A DNA stretch of 64,000 nucleotides from positions 1 through 64,000 of the forward strand of contig JAPOTY010000014.1 in the NCBI GenBank assembly GCA_026708965.1, written 5' to 3'. The notes below the pieces were generated by a model. It saw only the letters and a program-made list of their open reading frames with translations. It made no database searches and was not told the DNA's origin. Of the stretch, positions 51,066 through 62,504 are shown in pieces. The position numbers and the translations under genes were made by a program. The number at the start of each line of letters is the position of its first letter. Position 1 is the first letter of the stretch. This DNA is from Gammaproteobacteria bacterium. Its GTDB lineage: Bacteria > Pseudomonadota > Gammaproteobacteria > Steroidobacterales > Foliamicaceae.

Positions 51066-53939
51066 CTAATCGCCGAGGTAGCGCCGCCACAGCGCCGATA
51101 CGGAGGCGGCGCGCTCGGCCACCTTCCCGGTTGGCACATGCCCCGGTCGATCCGCAAGCGAGCGATGATGAAGATTGCCGCGAAATTCCAGATAGCTCTC
51201 CGTTAGCGTTGCCGCATCCGTCTCGCTCAGCACGCCGCGTTGGGCAAGCGCCTCGAGTTGCCTGACGTTGTCCGGCCAGGCTGCCAGATCGGCGTGCTCG
51301 CGGGCGTGGTTGAGAACCAGGAACTGCACGATGAACTCGATATCCTGCAAACCGCCGCGGGCATGCTTGATGTTGAACCGCCCTTCAGGCGTTTGCGGCG
51401 CCTCGCCCAGCATTCGTTGGCGCATTTCGGCCACCTCGCGGCGCAGATCCTCGCGCCGCACGGCATTGCGCAGCAGGTCCAGGCGCAGCTGCTCGAATTT
51501 CTCGCGCACCGGCGCGGCGCCGGCGATCGCGCGGCTGCGAAGCAATGCCTGATGCTCCCAGGTCCAGGCGGTCTCGCGCTGGTAGTTGGCAAAAGCCTGC
51601 AGGGAAGAAACGAGCAGGCCTGAACGACCGCTGGGGCGCAGGCGGGTATCGACTTCGTACATTCTTCCCGTCATGCTGCGGGTCGTGAGAACGGTAATCA
51701 CGCGCCGGGCAACGCGGAAGAAGAAATCCGAGTTGGCGATGCTTTGTTTTCCGTCCGTCACCTGGTCGTCCCCGTTCGCGTCGTAAACGAAAACCAGATC
51801 CAAGTCCGAGCCGTAGCCCATTTCCAAGCCGGCCAGCTTGCCGTAGGCGATCACCGCGAACCCCGCGGTTTGCCGCTCGCCTTCCACTGTGGCGCCCGGT
51901 GAACCGAACTCCTCCGCCAGCTCTTCCCAAACATGCTCCAGCGAGCGGTCGATCACCAGCTCGGCAATGCCGGTGAGCAGATCGCTCACCCGCATAAGCG
52001 GCAGGCCGCCGGCCAGGTCCAGCACGCCCACCCGGAATGAAGCTGCCTGCTTGAACTCGCTGATCGCCGCCAGGCGGATCTCCTCGGACTCGTTGGCGGT
52101 TCGCGCCAGACGGAAATCCAGTTCCTCCTCAAGCTGCTCCAGGTTCATGACCTGTTCGGTGATGTCCGTGTCCAACAGCTCGTCCATCAGCGAGGGATAC
52201 GAGCAAAGCTGCCGCACCAGGGTTTCGCCCAGGCCGCACACATGCACCAGCCGGTCGCGAGCGGCGGCGTTCTCGTAAAGCAGCGCCAGGTAGGCCGAGC
52301 GGCGGGCGATGGCCGCAACCACCCTCAGTGCGCGGGCCAGCAACAATCCCGGGTCCGGTTCTTGCGCGGCTGCCTCGATGAGCTTGGGGACCAGCATGCT
52401 CAGGCGCTTGCGGCCGGTCTGATCGAGCCGCTTGAAGTCGGCGGCTTCCTGGGTGGCGCGGATCGATTCCAGCGTTGCTTCTGGATCGGAGAAGCCGTGC
52501 GCGGCAAGAATTTCCAAGACGTTGTCCGTTTCCCCTTCCCATATAGCCGCCAAGTCGCCGGGCGGGGCGTCCTCGGCTTCGGGCAGGTCGGCGTTGCGGA
52601 AAACGATGGCGGCGAAATGCCGGGCGACGGTGTCCCGATGCGAGGCCACCTCCGCGGCGAGGTCTTCCCAGGATTCGTGCTCCATGGCGAAGGCCAGCCG
52701 CGTTCGCCCCTCCAGATCGTCGGGCAGGGCTTGAGTTTGCCGGTCGTCCATGCCTTGCAGCCGGTTCTCTAGCCGGCGCAGGAAGCAATACGAATGATCC
52801 AGTTCGCCGCAGGTGGCGGGATTCAGAAAATCGCGCTGGCCCAAGCGGGCGAGCATGCCGCGCAGGCTCCTTCCGCGCAGGTCCGGGTTGGCGCCGCCGC
52901 GAACCAGCTGCATCGATTGGGTGATGAATTCGATTTCCCGGATGCCGCCGCGCCCCAGCTTGATGTCCGCCGCCTTGTCCTTGCGAAGCGCCTCCCGCTC
53001 GATCTTGCCCTTCATATCGCGCAGCGATTCGAATACGCTGTAGTCTAGGTAGCGGCGGTACACGAACGGGCGCAGCAGCTCCTCGTACAGCTCCTCCGCC
53101 ATGTCGCAGGGATTGATAACCCGCCCCTTGACCCAGGCGTAGCGTTCCCAGTCGCGCGCCGACCGGGCCAGGTAATTCTCCAGCGAGGTTGTTTTAACCG
53201 CCAGCGGTCCGCTGGCGCCGAACGGGCGCAGACGTGTATCGACGCGATAGACGAATGAATCGACCGTGCGCTGGTCCAGCAGCCGGATCAGCTGCTGGCA
53301 AACCAGCGTGTGAAAGCGCGAGGCATCGATCGGGGCCGGGCCATCGGTCCTTCCTTCCTCGGAATACACGAAGATCAGATCAATGTCCGAGGAAAAGTTG
53401 AGCTCCCTGCCGCCCAGCTTGCCCATGCCGATAACCGCCAGCTCGCTCGGTTCTCCGGTATCGTCGCGCGGCGTTCCATGCCTGGCGGCCACGTTGCTGC
53501 GAGCAAATTCCAGCGCCGAGAGGATGCATGCCTCGGCCAGCGCGGTGAGATCGCCCAGGCTTTCCTCGATGGCGCTCAGACCGTTGAGATCGCGCCACAG
53601 GATTCGGCATATCTCGCGGTGCCGGAACCAGCGCAGTTCGCGCATGAATGACGCTTCCAGGCGGCTTTCCTTCAGCGCCGCCGCCGCGAGCGCCTGCAAT
53701 TCCGTATCGGCCAGCGCCCGGTTCAGCCGACCGTCCTCAAGCAGCGCGGCGAGAATTTCGGGCTTGCGGGTAAAGCTGCGCGCGGCGAAGGGCGAGCATG
53801 CCAGCGTGCGGGTTAGCGGCGTCAGCACGTCCTCGCTTTCCAGAGCGGTCGCCAGCGCCTCGTGATCGCGCAACCGCGCCAGCGCCTTTTCCATGCCCTC
53901 GATAAGCGGTTCGGGGATTGATGTGGGAGTGCTAGCCAA
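51066..53939 (-). CDS. glnE: Bifunctional glutamine synthetase adenylyltransferase/deadenylase
   Basis: 957 residues, the normal length. It has two nucleotidyltransferase halves joined by a central helical domain: the first with GKLGGRELNFSSDIDLIFVY (deadenylating) and the second with GKLAGLEMGYGSDLDLVFVYD and YEVDTRLRPSGRSG (adenylylating). It switches glutamine synthetase activity in response to PII. Both catalytic Asp pairs are intact, in contrast to the GlnE-like domain of the protein at 9221-11266. The start at 53939 is TTG; the N-terminus is not firmly set. The zinc-finger gene follows. Confidence 0.95.
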   Translation of the reverse strand: MASTPTSIPEPLIEGMEKALARLRDHEALATALESEDVLTPLTRTLACSPFAARSFTRKPEILAALLEDGRLNRALADTELQALAAAALKESRLEASFMRELRWFRHREICRILWRDLNGLSAIEESLGDLTALAEACILSALEFARSNVAARHGTPRDDTGEPSELAVIGMGKLGGRELNFSSDIDLIFVYSEEGRTDGPAPIDASRFHTLVCQQLIRLLDQRTVDSFVYRVDTRLRPFGASGPLAVKTTSLENYLARSARDWERYAWVKGRVINPCDMAEELYEELLRPFVYRRYLDYSVFESLRDMKGKIEREALRKDKAADIKLGRGGIREIEFITQSMQLVRGGANPDLRGRSLRGMLARLGQRDFLNPATCGELDHSYCFLRRLENRLQGMDDRQTQALPDDLEGRTRLAFAMEHESWEDLAAEVASHRDTVARHFAAIVFRNADLPEAEDAPPGDLAAIWEGETDNVLEILAAHGFSDPEATLESIRATQEAADFKRLDQTGRKRLSMLVPKLIEAAAQEPDPGLLLARALRVVAAIARRSAYLALLYENAAARDRLVHVCGLGETLVRQLCSYPSLMDELLDTDITEQVMNLEQLEEELDFRLARTANESEEIRLAAISEFKQAASFRVGVLDLAGGLPLMRVSDLLTGIAELVIDRSLEHVWEELAEEFGSPGATVEGERQTAGFAVIAYGKLAGLEMGYGSDLDLVFVYDANGDDQVTDGKQSIANSDFFFRVARRVITVLTTRSMTGRMYEVDTRLRPSGRSGLLVSSLQAFANYQRETAWTWEHQALLRSRAIAGAAPVREKFEQLRLDLLRNAVRREDLRREVAEMRQRMLGEAPQTPEGRFNIKHARGGLQDIEFIVQFLVLNHAREHADLAAWPDNVRQLEALAQRGVLSETDAATLTESYLEFRGNLHHRSLADRPGHVPTGKVAERAASVSALWRRYLGD

Positions 53940-54057
53940 TTGGATTCAAGCCGTTGTTAAAACCGGCGGCCAAGATAACACCGAATGCCGCTTTCTTTAG
54001 CGTACGCGAAAAGACCCTGCCTTTCCGAAACAAAAAGCAGGGTCCGGTTTGTTAAAA

Positions 54058-54094
54058 GTTGAGGCCGCCGCCGGAGTAGGGCGGCGGCCTCAAC
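54058..54094 (-). terminator. Rho-independent terminator of groES-groEL
   Basis: A perfect 15-bp stem (54058-54072 and 54080-54094) with a 7-base loop, followed on the minus strand by TTTT. It starts 10 bases after the groEL stop. A further 8-bp stem (54013-54020 and 54037-54044) lies beyond it. Confidence 0.85.
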
Positions 54095-54104
54095 TGGGAG
54101 GAAC

Positions 54105-55772
<1,668 letters not shown>

Positions 55773-55828
55773 CTAAGGACTGGCGGCCGGTCGTCTATCG
55801 ACCTGCAGCCGATCCGCTGCCAACCGAA

Positions 55829-56119
55829 TTAGTCCTCGATGACGGCCATGACGTCGTCTTCTTTCATGACCAGCAGTTCCTCGCCGTCCACCTTGACTTC
55901 CGTGCCGCTGTACTTTCCGAACAGCACCTTGTCGCCGGCCTTGAGTTCCAAGGGCCTGACTTCGCCGTTCTCAAGCACCTTGCCCTTGCCGGCGGCGATC
56001 ACTTCCCCGCGTATGGGCTTCTCGGTGGCCGAGTCGGGAATCACGATTCCCCCAGGGGATTTCCGTTCTTCCTCGGTGCGGCGTATCAGCACCCTGTCCT
56101 GAAGCGGTCGAATTTTCAT
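55829..56119 (-). CDS. groES: Co-chaperonin GroES
   Basis: 96 residues: [30 protein letters not shown] and [14 protein letters not shown] (mobile loop and roof regions). It caps the GroEL ring. A strong GGAGAAAG ribosome site precedes the ATG. Transcribed from the sigma-32 promoter at 56213-56238. Confidence 0.97.
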   Translation of the reverse strand: MKIRPLQDRVLIRRTEEERKSPGGIVIPDSATEKPIRGEVIAAGKGKVLENGEVRPLELKAGDKVLFGKYSGTEVKVDGEELLVMKEDDVMAVIED

Positions 56120-56186
56120 TTGCTTTCTCCTCGTCGGAAATGCTTTCAGCCGCCACCCCTCGGCGCGGCCATCTGCTTAAAACCGA

Positions 56187-56202
56187 CCCACTTTTTAGTG
56201 GG
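56187..56202 (-). other. Small hairpin in the groES 5' leader
   Basis: A 6-bp stem (56187-56192 and 56197-56202) with a 4-base loop, located just downstream of the expected heat-shock transcription start. Its role is unknown; it could affect leader stability. It is not the CIRCE operator, whose sequence is absent. Confidence 0.5.
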
Positions 56203-56212
56203 CGGATAAATG

Positions 56213-56238
56213 ATGGGGACGGATATTGCTTTTTCAAG
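56213..56238 (-). promoter_or_regulatory. Sigma-32 (RpoH) heat-shock promoter of groES-groEL
   Basis: On the minus strand, a perfect CTTGAAA -35 (56238-56232) and a CCCCATCA -10 region (56218 downward) are separated by 13 bases, matching the RpoH consensus. About 95 bases upstream of the groES start. The 56120-56427 gap otherwise holds only the leader hairpin and the TonB receptor upstream region. Confidence 0.85.
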
Positions 56239-56427
56239 TGCCGACGCAGGAATTGTGGGCGCCGGCTATATCGGGCAAGCCTTCAAGAACGCTCTCGGCG
56301 AAGAGTCGTATCCCTGATCGAGGCTTGCGGACAGGCTGCCTCGAGCCCTCCGGCCGGCTAGTGGTATGGTCTGCTAAACTAAAACCAGAATAGCCGTCAA
56401 GCTTAGCCAGATCAGGGGGGGTAAGCC

Positions 56428-58878
56428 ATGCTAATCAGCGTTCGTTGGGGAGTAGGCGTCTGGGCAGCATCCGCGCTCGTTGGCGCCGCGTTTTCGGGAA
56501 GCGCGTTGGCGCAATCCGAAAGCGCCGCTTTCGATGAAATCGTCGTTACGGCGCGCAGGGTGGAGGAGCGGCTGCAGGATGTGCCGCTTGCGATTACCGC
56601 CTTCAGCGCCGCCGATATCCAGTCGGCGGGCATCGAGAATCTCGACGATGTGGCGAATCTCACGCCCGGCCTCACCTTCTCGAATCTGATCGGCGAATTT
56701 CTTCCGGTGCCGGTCATTCGAGGCATTGCGCCCACGGCAGTGCAGGGCCAGGAGAATAACGCGGCGATCTTTGTTGACGGCGTTTATGTTTCGGGCCGCC
56801 AGGGACTCAACTTCAGCCAGCTCGACCTCGAACGCATCGAGGTGGTGAAAGGCCCTCAGGCGGCTTTGTACGGTCGCAACAGTTTCAGCGGGGCGGTCAA
56901 TTTCGTGACCGCGAGGCCCACGGACGAATTGATGAGCAAGGCGGAGCTCACGGTCGGCGACCGGGGCCGCATGGTTGTGTCCGGCACCGTCAGCGGTCCG
57001 CTGGTGGAAGACAAGCTGCGCGCCCGAATTGCCTTGGTCCTCAACCAGTGGGACGGCTCCTACAATAACCAGGTTCCCGATGGCCCCGATATTGGCGGCT
57101 TCGACTACGAAACCCTTCAAGGCAGCCTGCACTGGACGCCCACGGACCAGTTCGAGGCGGGGCTTTCAATCTATCACTCGGAGGACCAGATTGATGTGGC
57201 CGCCCAAACCTCGGTGACCGCGAATTGCGAGAATGTGAGCGCCAGGGGCGAGCGTCTGGCCAATTACTGCGGCGAACTGCCGAGCGTGGGCATCGACGAC
57301 CTGAGCATTATCGTCGGCGCCAACGGCGAGGTGCGGGAAGTCGATCATGCTTCGCTGACGCTGAGGCTGGACAGCGCGCTGGGCGAGTTCACGTCCTTGT
57401 CCGGCTACTCCAAGGTTGAGCAAACCTTTCTTTACGACGGATCCCGCGGCGACCCGAGCACTACCTTGGCCTACCAGTCGTCCATCTCGCCGTTTCCCCG
57501 CGCCTTCGTTCTCGGCTCCTTCGAGGCCCAGTTGCTGCAGATAGGCACGCCTGATTCCACCGAGGAGTTCAGCCAGGAACTGCGGTTTAACAGCCCGGCC
57601 GACCGATCCTGGCGGTATTCGCTGGGCGCCTACTATTACACCGTTGAAACGCTGGATCGCAACGCCGGCGTTGCCGGCCGGTCTCCCCTGCCGCGAGGGT
57701 TCGCCAACCTGTGCCCCTGCATCCAGTTTGCCCCGGGGGTTGGGTTTGCGCCGCCAGTCGCTCCCGGCACCTCGGTGGGGGACGTGGCTTTCCGCAGGTG
57801 GTTCACCAGTGCCGCCGGCGACACCACCGGCGCTCTTGACCAGATGCTGGAGACCGATGCCATCTCCGCGTTCGGATCCATTGACGCCGATTTTTCCGAG
57901 CGGCTGAAGGGCCGGCTGGAATTGCGCTGGACCGACGAGGAGAAGCACACTCAGAATTTTGTGACGGGCGCCGATCTCCAGAACTCCTGGGATTTCATCT
58001 CCTGGCGGGCAACGCTGGACTTCAAGCCCAACGAGAACACCATGTATTACGGATCGATCGCAGGCGCCGAGAAAAGCGGCGCCTTCGATTCCGATGATCA
58101 GGAAAATATCAACGGAGAGCAGGTTTTCGTTGCAAGCTTTATTGATCCCGAAAAGAACACGTCTTATGAGCTTGGCCTCAAGGGCACCTACATGGGCGGT
58201 CGCTTGAATGCCGATATCGCCCTGTTTTTTATCGATTGGACCGAGATCGTCATCCCCCAGTACTACAGCGTGGGGCCGGACGGCGTGCCGCTCACAACCG
58301 TGCTTGCGCTCGATACGAATGCCGGAGACGCATCGGTGTTCGGGCTGGAGGCCTCATTCGGCTTGGCGCTCACCGATAATCTGACCGGCAGCTTGGGCTT
58401 CACGGTGACCGATTCCGAGTTCGACGAAGCCAGGATCACGCAGTACGACGAATTCCCGAGCTTTGCGCCGGACGGCGATGTGGCCGGGAATACCCTGCTG
58501 CGCCAGTCCGAGGTTCAGGGCAACCTCACGCTGAATTACCGCCGCGCATTTCTCGGCGATCTGGAATGGTACGTTCGCACCGATATCATGTACACCGGCA
58601 AGCAATGGGTCGGTGCCACTAATCAGGCTGAAATCCCCGCCCACACCTACGTCAACCTCAAAATCGGAATTGATGGCGAGCGTTACTCCGTGGAATTATG
58701 GTCGGACAATCTGCTCGACGATGACAAGCCGATTGCCGGCTTCCGCGACGTGTGGTTCTCGAACGCGCTGCCGGGCGGCGGCCCCGGGGCAGGCTTCGAC
58801 GCCTTCTTCCCGTGGCGGATTACCCTATCGCATCCGCGCCGCCGCCAAGTGGGCGTTACAGCGCGGTTCAATTTCTAG
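56428..58878 (+). CDS. TonB-dependent outer-membrane receptor
   Basis: 816 residues. Signal peptide (ASALVGAAFSGSALAQ), then a TonB-box-like DEIVVTARR and plug domain (ERLQDVPLAITAF, NLTPGLTF, IFVDGVYVSGRQG, ERIEVVKGPQAALYGRNSFSGAVNF), followed by a beta-barrel ending in ARFNF with a terminal Phe. The substrate cannot be assigned; this subtype is frequent in aquatic Proteobacteria with many receptors. No TonB/ExbBD or substrate-specific gene is adjacent. A GGGGGGG-type ribosome site precedes ATG 56428. Confidence 0.92.
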   Translation: MLISVRWGVGVWAASALVGAAFSGSALAQSESAAFDEIVVTARRVEERLQDVPLAITAFSAADIQSAGIENLDDVANLTPGLTFSNLIGEFLPVPVIRGIAPTAVQGQENNAAIFVDGVYVSGRQGLNFSQLDLERIEVVKGPQAALYGRNSFSGAVNFVTARPTDELMSKAELTVGDRGRMVVSGTVSGPLVEDKLRARIALVLNQWDGSYNNQVPDGPDIGGFDYETLQGSLHWTPTDQFEAGLSIYHSEDQIDVAAQTSVTANCENVSARGERLANYCGELPSVGIDDLSIIVGANGEVREVDHASLTLRLDSALGEFTSLSGYSKVEQTFLYDGSRGDPSTTLAYQSSISPFPRAFVLGSFEAQLLQIGTPDSTEEFSQELRFNSPADRSWRYSLGAYYYTVETLDRNAGVAGRSPLPRGFANLCPCIQFAPGVGFAPPVAPGTSVGDVAFRRWFTSAAGDTTGALDQMLETDAISAFGSIDADFSERLKGRLELRWTDEEKHTQNFVTGADLQNSWDFISWRATLDFKPNENTMYYGSIAGAEKSGAFDSDDQENINGEQVFVASFIDPEKNTSYELGLKGTYMGGRLNADIALFFIDWTEIVIPQYYSVGPDGVPLTTVLALDTNAGDASVFGLEASFGLALTDNLTGSLGFTVTDSEFDEARITQYDEFPSFAPDGDVAGNTLLRQSEVQGNLTLNYRRAFLGDLEWYVRTDIMYTGKQWVGATNQAEIPAHTYVNLKIGIDGERYSVELWSDNLLDDDKPIAGFRDVWFSNALPGGGPGAGFDAFFPWRITLSHPRRRQVGVTARFNF

Positions 58879-58890
58879 CAAGGCGGCATT

Positions 58891-58918
58891 CGCGCCGGTT
58901 CGGTTGCGAATCGGCGCG
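58891..58918. terminator. Hairpin between convergent TonB receptor and DUF2799 genes
   Basis: A 12-bp stem with one G-T pair (58891-58902 and 58907-58918) and a 4-base loop sits 12 bp after the receptor stop. No long T-run. Its location between converging genes suggests a bidirectional terminator. Confidence 0.45.
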
Positions 58919-58940
58919 GATCGTTAACGGCGGCGGCGGA

Positions 58941-59594
58941 TTACAGGATAATGTCCAGCCGAACTTCCTCCGGGTAGCCTAGGTTGCGGGCTCTTTCGAC
59001 CGCCCGCATGTACTCCGCAACCACGACCACCCTCCGGGTTCGCAGCGCATCCAGTTCATCCTCAAGCTTTCTGATCTCTCTGCGCCTGTCGTCGATATTT
59101 CCGGCCGGTTTCTTTTCCTCCGCGTCGCTCTTGTCGCCGGGAGATTCGAGCTTCCTGATTTCATCCTCAAGGGAGCGGATCCTTGCTTTTGCCGATTCCA
59201 TTTGCCCATGGACGGAAACGATGTTTTGCATCGCCTCGTAGAGGGATTGTCCGGCGCGGTAGCCGGAGAGAAATGCCGGTTCCGAGCTTGCCGGACAGAC
59301 CCGCTCGTAGCCGCCGCCGTTTCTTCCTTCCCAGTAGCCGCTGTCCTGTGTGCAATAGACGATCAGGCCCGCCTCGCGGCCTGCCATGTATTCGTCGCGG
59401 TCCGGCGTGATTCCGTATTCCCCGCAGGCGTCGCGGTGCCTGCCCAGTTGCGTTTGGCGCCTGCCTTCCAGGCCGTCGTTGCGCCCGACCTCGCGCCAGT
59501 CCGCGCTGATGCATTCCGATTCGGACATCGTGGCGCAGCCGCCGCCGATCGATGCCGCAAGCAGCAGGGCGGCAATCCGCCAGTATTTCCTCAT
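58941..59594 (-). CDS. DUF2799-type lipoprotein with C-terminal coiled coil
   Basis: 217 residues from ATG 59594. A lipoprotein signal (WRIAALLLAASIGGGC) is followed by the DUF2799 pattern: SECISADWREVGRNDGLEG, CGEYGITPDRDEYMAGREAGL and YCTQDSGYWEGRNGGGY. A Glu/Lys/Arg-rich coiled coil (about 125-190) follows. Function unknown; an envelope protein. The frame is open upstream to 59678 but lacks a signal there. Convergent with the TonB receptor, divergent from aroQ. Confidence 0.8.
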   Translation of the reverse strand: MRKYWRIAALLLAASIGGGCATMSESECISADWREVGRNDGLEGRRQTQLGRHRDACGEYGITPDRDEYMAGREAGLIVYCTQDSGYWEGRNGGGYERVCPASSEPAFLSGYRAGQSLYEAMQNIVSVHGQMESAKARIRSLEDEIRKLESPGDKSDAEEKKPAGNIDDRRREIRKLEDELDALRTRRVVVVAEYMRAVERARNLGYPEEVRLDIIL

Positions 59595-59779
59595 GTTCCC
59601 CTCATGATCGCCCGCTAAAGCCAAGGCCAATTGTAGCCGCCGGACCGCGCTCCGGCAGCGGATCTGATCATTATCCATCCCGACTCAAGGACGCGCTGGT
59701 AGATCTGAGCGGGCCGCAATCATTGTTATATGCTCTATCGTCGTTTATCATTCTTTCTTCTACTTTCAATCTCTGACAA

Positions 59780-60223
59780 ATGGCGTTAATTCTTCTTCTT
59801 AACGGGCCTAACCTCAATTTGTTGGGGCAGCGTGAGCCTGAGGTGTACGGTCGGGAGACGCTGCCCGACATCGAGCGCCGCTGCCAGGGCGAGGCCGCTC
59901 GGCTTGGCCACGAACTGGCCTGCCGTCAAAGCAACAGCGAGGGCGGGATGGTGGACTGGCTGCAGCGGAACGCGCCCGGGGCGCAGTACCTGATCATCAA
60001 TCCGGGCGCCTACGGACACACCAGCATCGCGCTGCGCGATGCATTGCTGGGATTGGCGCTGCCGTTCGTGGAAGTGCATCTGTCGAACGTGCATGCCCGC
60101 GAGGAGTTTCGCCGCTCGTCCATGCTGACGGATATTGCCGTTGGCTGCATCAGCGGCCTCGGCGCGCAGGGTTACCTGCTCGCGATTCAGTTTGTCGCCG
60201 AGCGATTGCGGGAAAACCCGTAA
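59780..60223 (+). CDS. aroQ: Type II 3-dehydroquinate dehydratase
   Basis: Shikimate-pathway enzyme. 147 residues with [20 protein letters not shown] (active-site Tyr), [44 protein letters not shown] and a C-terminal [11 protein letters not shown]. Intact. It heads aroQ-accB-accC, a common bacterial order, with 10 bp to accB. The upstream region (59679-59779) is AT-rich and likely carries the promoter, but no consensus is clear. Confidence 0.96.
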   Translation: MALILLLNGPNLNLLGQREPEVYGRETLPDIERRCQGEAARLGHELACRQSNSEGGMVDWLQRNAPGAQYLIINPGAYGHTSIALRDALLGLALPFVEVHLSNVHAREEFRRSSMLTDIAVGCISGLGAQGYLLAIQFVAERLRENP

Positions 60224-60233
60224 GGGGGTTCGG

Positions 60234-60677
60234 ATGGATCTGAGGAAAATCAAGACGCTGATTCAGCTTCTGCAAGAGTCGGAGCTGGCGGAGATCGAAA
60301 TAAGGGACGGCGAGGAATCGGTTCGTCTCAGCCGCGCCAGCACGGCTGCGGCCGCGCCCGCCGTGGCTGTTCCAGCTGCTCTGCCAGCGCCTTCCGATCC
60401 GGCGCCTGCGCCGGAGCCGGCCGCTCCGACGCAGCCGGAAGGGGAACAGGTGACCTCGCCCATGGTGGGCACGTTCTACGCAGCGCCGTCCCCCACCTCG
60501 TCGGCATTCGTTAAGGTAGGCGACCCGGTCAACGCCGGCGATGTGCTGTGCGTGATCGAGGCCATGAAGACGATGAACCATATCGAGAGCGAGTACTCGG
60601 GCGAAGTGGCTGCGGTGCTGGTGGAAAACTTGGACCCGGTCGAGTACGGCCAGCCCCTTTTCATTATCCGGACCTAA
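60234..60677 (+). CDS. accB: Biotin carboxyl carrier protein of acetyl-CoA carboxylase
   Basis: 147 residues. The N-terminal helix ([21 protein letters not shown]) is followed by an Ala/Pro-rich linker and the biotinyl domain with the lysine in [13 protein letters not shown] (AMK; the next residue is Thr instead of the usual Met). It carries CO2 for malonyl-CoA synthesis. AAGGGGG precedes ATG 60234. Coupled in an operon with aroQ and accC. Confidence 0.96.
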   Translation: MDLRKIKTLIQLLQESELAEIEIRDGEESVRLSRASTAAAAPAVAVPAALPAPSDPAPAPEPAAPTQPEGEQVTSPMVGTFYAAPSPTSSAFVKVGDPVNAGDVLCVIEAMKTMNHIESEYSGEVAAVLVENLDPVEYGQPLFIIRT

Positions 60678-60710
60678 TGCCGTATTTCGCCACCAGACGG
60701 GCGGCCCGCA

Positions 60711-62069
60711 GTGTTTGAGAAGGTTCTCATCGCCAACCGCGGCGAAATTGCGCTACGGATTCTGCGCGCCTGCCACGAACTCGGCATTCCGGTTGTGGCC
60801 GTGCATTCCAGCGCCGACACCCGGCTCAAGCATGTGCGACTGGCCGACGAGTCAGTGTGCATAGGGCCGGCGCCGGCCGCCCAGAGCTATCTCAATATCC
60901 CGGCCATCATTGCGGCGGCGGAAGTCACCGGCGCTGACGCCATCCATCCGGGCTACGGTTTTCTGTCGGAGAACGCGGACTTCGCCGAACGTGTCGAGCA
61001 CTCCGGATTCACTTTCATCGGTCCTCCGGCCAGCGCCATCCAGACCATGGGCGACAAGGTGCGCGCCATCCAGGCCATGAAGGCGGCGCGTGTGCCCACA
61101 GTGCCGGGATCGGAAGGCGTGCTTGGCGACGACATGGACGAAATCGTCCGGCTGGCCGAGGATATCGGGCTGCCGGTCATCGTGAAGGCCGCAGGCGGCG
61201 GCGGCGGCCGCGGCATGCGCGTGGCCCGCACCGCCGACGAGCTGCAACGCATCATTCCGCTTACCCGGGGCGAGGCCCAGGCAGCCTTCGGCGATCCCAG
61301 GCTGTACATGGAGAAGTTCCTGACCCGGCCGCGGCATGTGGAGGTGCAGGTGCTGGCCGATGCGCACGGCAACGCCATCCACTTGGGCGAGCGCGACTGC
61401 TCGATGCAGCGCCGCCATCAGAAGGTGATCGAGGAGGCGCCCGCGCCGGGCCTAAGCGGCGAGGCGCGGGCGCGCATCGGCGCCTTGTGCGTAAAAGCCT
61501 GCCGGGATATGGGCTACCGCGGCGCCGGCACCTTCGAGTTCCTCTACGAGGATGGCGAGTTCTACTTCATCGAAATGAATACGCGGCTGCAGGTGGAGCA
61601 CCCGGTGACCGAGCTGATCACCCGTTTCGATATCGTGCAGGAGCAATTGCGGGTGGCTGCCGGCCACCCGCTCAGCATTCGTCAGGACGAAGTCACGCTC
61701 AGCGGCCACGCCATAGAGTGCCGCATCAACGCCGAGCATCCCGACACTTTCGCGCCCTCGCCCGGCAAGGTTGCGCTATGGCATGCGCCCGGAGGCCCGG
61801 GGGTTCGCGTGGATAGCCATTTGTACACCGGATACGAAGTGCCGCCCTACTACGATTCGCTGGTGGGCAAGCTGATCGCCTGGGGCGCCACCCGTGCAGG
61901 GGCCATCGCCCGCATGGGCCTGGCGCTGAATGAGCTGGTGACGGAGGGGCTGGTGACGAATGTGCCGTTGCATCAGGCCATTCTTAAAACGGAAGGCTTT
62001 GCGGCGGGCGGAGCGGATATCCATTTCCTGGAAAAGTGGCTCGAATCAAGAGCTGACGGGGCCGCATAG
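60711..62069 (+). CDS. accC: Biotin carboxylase subunit of acetyl-CoA carboxylase
   Basis: 452 residues from GTG 60711: [32 protein letters not shown], the ATP-grasp Gly-rich loop [34 protein letters not shown] and [17 protein letters not shown]-dependent carboxylation of AccB-bound biotin. Full length. A promoter for fis-purH follows. Confidence 0.97.
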   Translation: MFEKVLIANRGEIALRILRACHELGIPVVAVHSSADTRLKHVRLADESVCIGPAPAAQSYLNIPAIIAAAEVTGADAIHPGYGFLSENADFAERVEHSGFTFIGPPASAIQTMGDKVRAIQAMKAARVPTVPGSEGVLGDDMDEIVRLAEDIGLPVIVKAAGGGGGRGMRVARTADELQRIIPLTRGEAQAAFGDPRLYMEKFLTRPRHVEVQVLADAHGNAIHLGERDCSMQRRHQKVIEEAPAPGLSGEARARIGALCVKACRDMGYRGAGTFEFLYEDGEFYFIEMNTRLQVEHPVTELITRFDIVQEQLRVAAGHPLSIRQDEVTLSGHAIECRINAEHPDTFAPSPGKVALWHAPGGPGVRVDSHLYTGYEVPPYYDSLVGKLIAWGATRAGAIARMGLALNELVTEGLVTNVPLHQAILKTEGFAAGGADIHFLEKWLESRADGAA

Positions 62070-62085
62070 CGGCTGTTTAATCCCG

Positions 62086-62094
62086 TGCTATAGT
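62086..62094 (+). promoter_or_regulatory. Candidate extended -10 promoter upstream of fis
   Basis: TGCTATAGT (62086-62094) matches an extended -10, 64 bases before the fis start and 16 bases after the accC stop. No good -35. It would drive fis and purH separately from accC. Confidence 0.4.
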
Positions 62095-62157
62095 ATTTTT
62101 CCGCTCCCGGATTCCCCCGGTTGAGCGGATACTGAAAAACATCATTGGGGGGTTGGT

Positions 62158-62463
62158 TTGGCCGCCGACAACGGGGCAGCTATTGGGCGCCAATCGGCGC
62201 ACCTTTCAGACCGGCATGGCAATTCAAGCGGCTCGCGCACGCTAAGGGAACTGACTGGGGAAGCAGTGCGGGATTATTGCCACGCACTGGATGGCCACTG
62301 GCCCACCGATTTGTACTCGATGGTGGTGACCGAAGTGGAGTCGGCCTTGCTGGAAGGCGTGATGGAGTATGCGGGCGGCAACCAGACCCGGGCGGCGCGC
62401 ATGCTGGGTATCGACCGCGGCACCCTTCGCACCAAGCTGCGGCGGCACAACCAAGGCGTCTGA
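62158..62463 (+). CDS. fis: Nucleoid protein Fis
   Basis: 101 residues from TTG 62158, after a GGGGGG site. The C-terminal helix-turn-helix is NQTRAARMLGIDRGTLRTKL, and the dimerisation helices (VESALLEGVMEYAGG) precede it. The N-terminal 35 residues are variable, as usual. In many Gammaproteobacteria fis is preceded by dusB or prmA; here it follows accC directly. purH starts 41 bp downstream. Confidence 0.93.
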   Translation: MAADNGAAIGRQSAHLSDRHGNSSGSRTLRELTGEAVRDYCHALDGHWPTDLYSMVVTEVESALLEGVMEYAGGNQTRAARMLGIDRGTLRTKLRRHNQGV

Positions 62464-62504
62464 AGCGGCCTTCCTCAGGGCGGCCCTGATCTGGCAACCT
62501 GGCT

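Noticed and set aside
56215..56319. 34-codon ORF with a Rossmann-like GIVGAGYIGQAF segment
   Set aside because: It starts inside the groES heat-shock promoter, has no ribosome site and is too short. It may be a gene remnant, but this cannot be shown.
62070..62157. prmA or dusB between accC and fis
   Set aside because: The gap is under 90 bp and contains only a candidate promoter, so neither gene is here.
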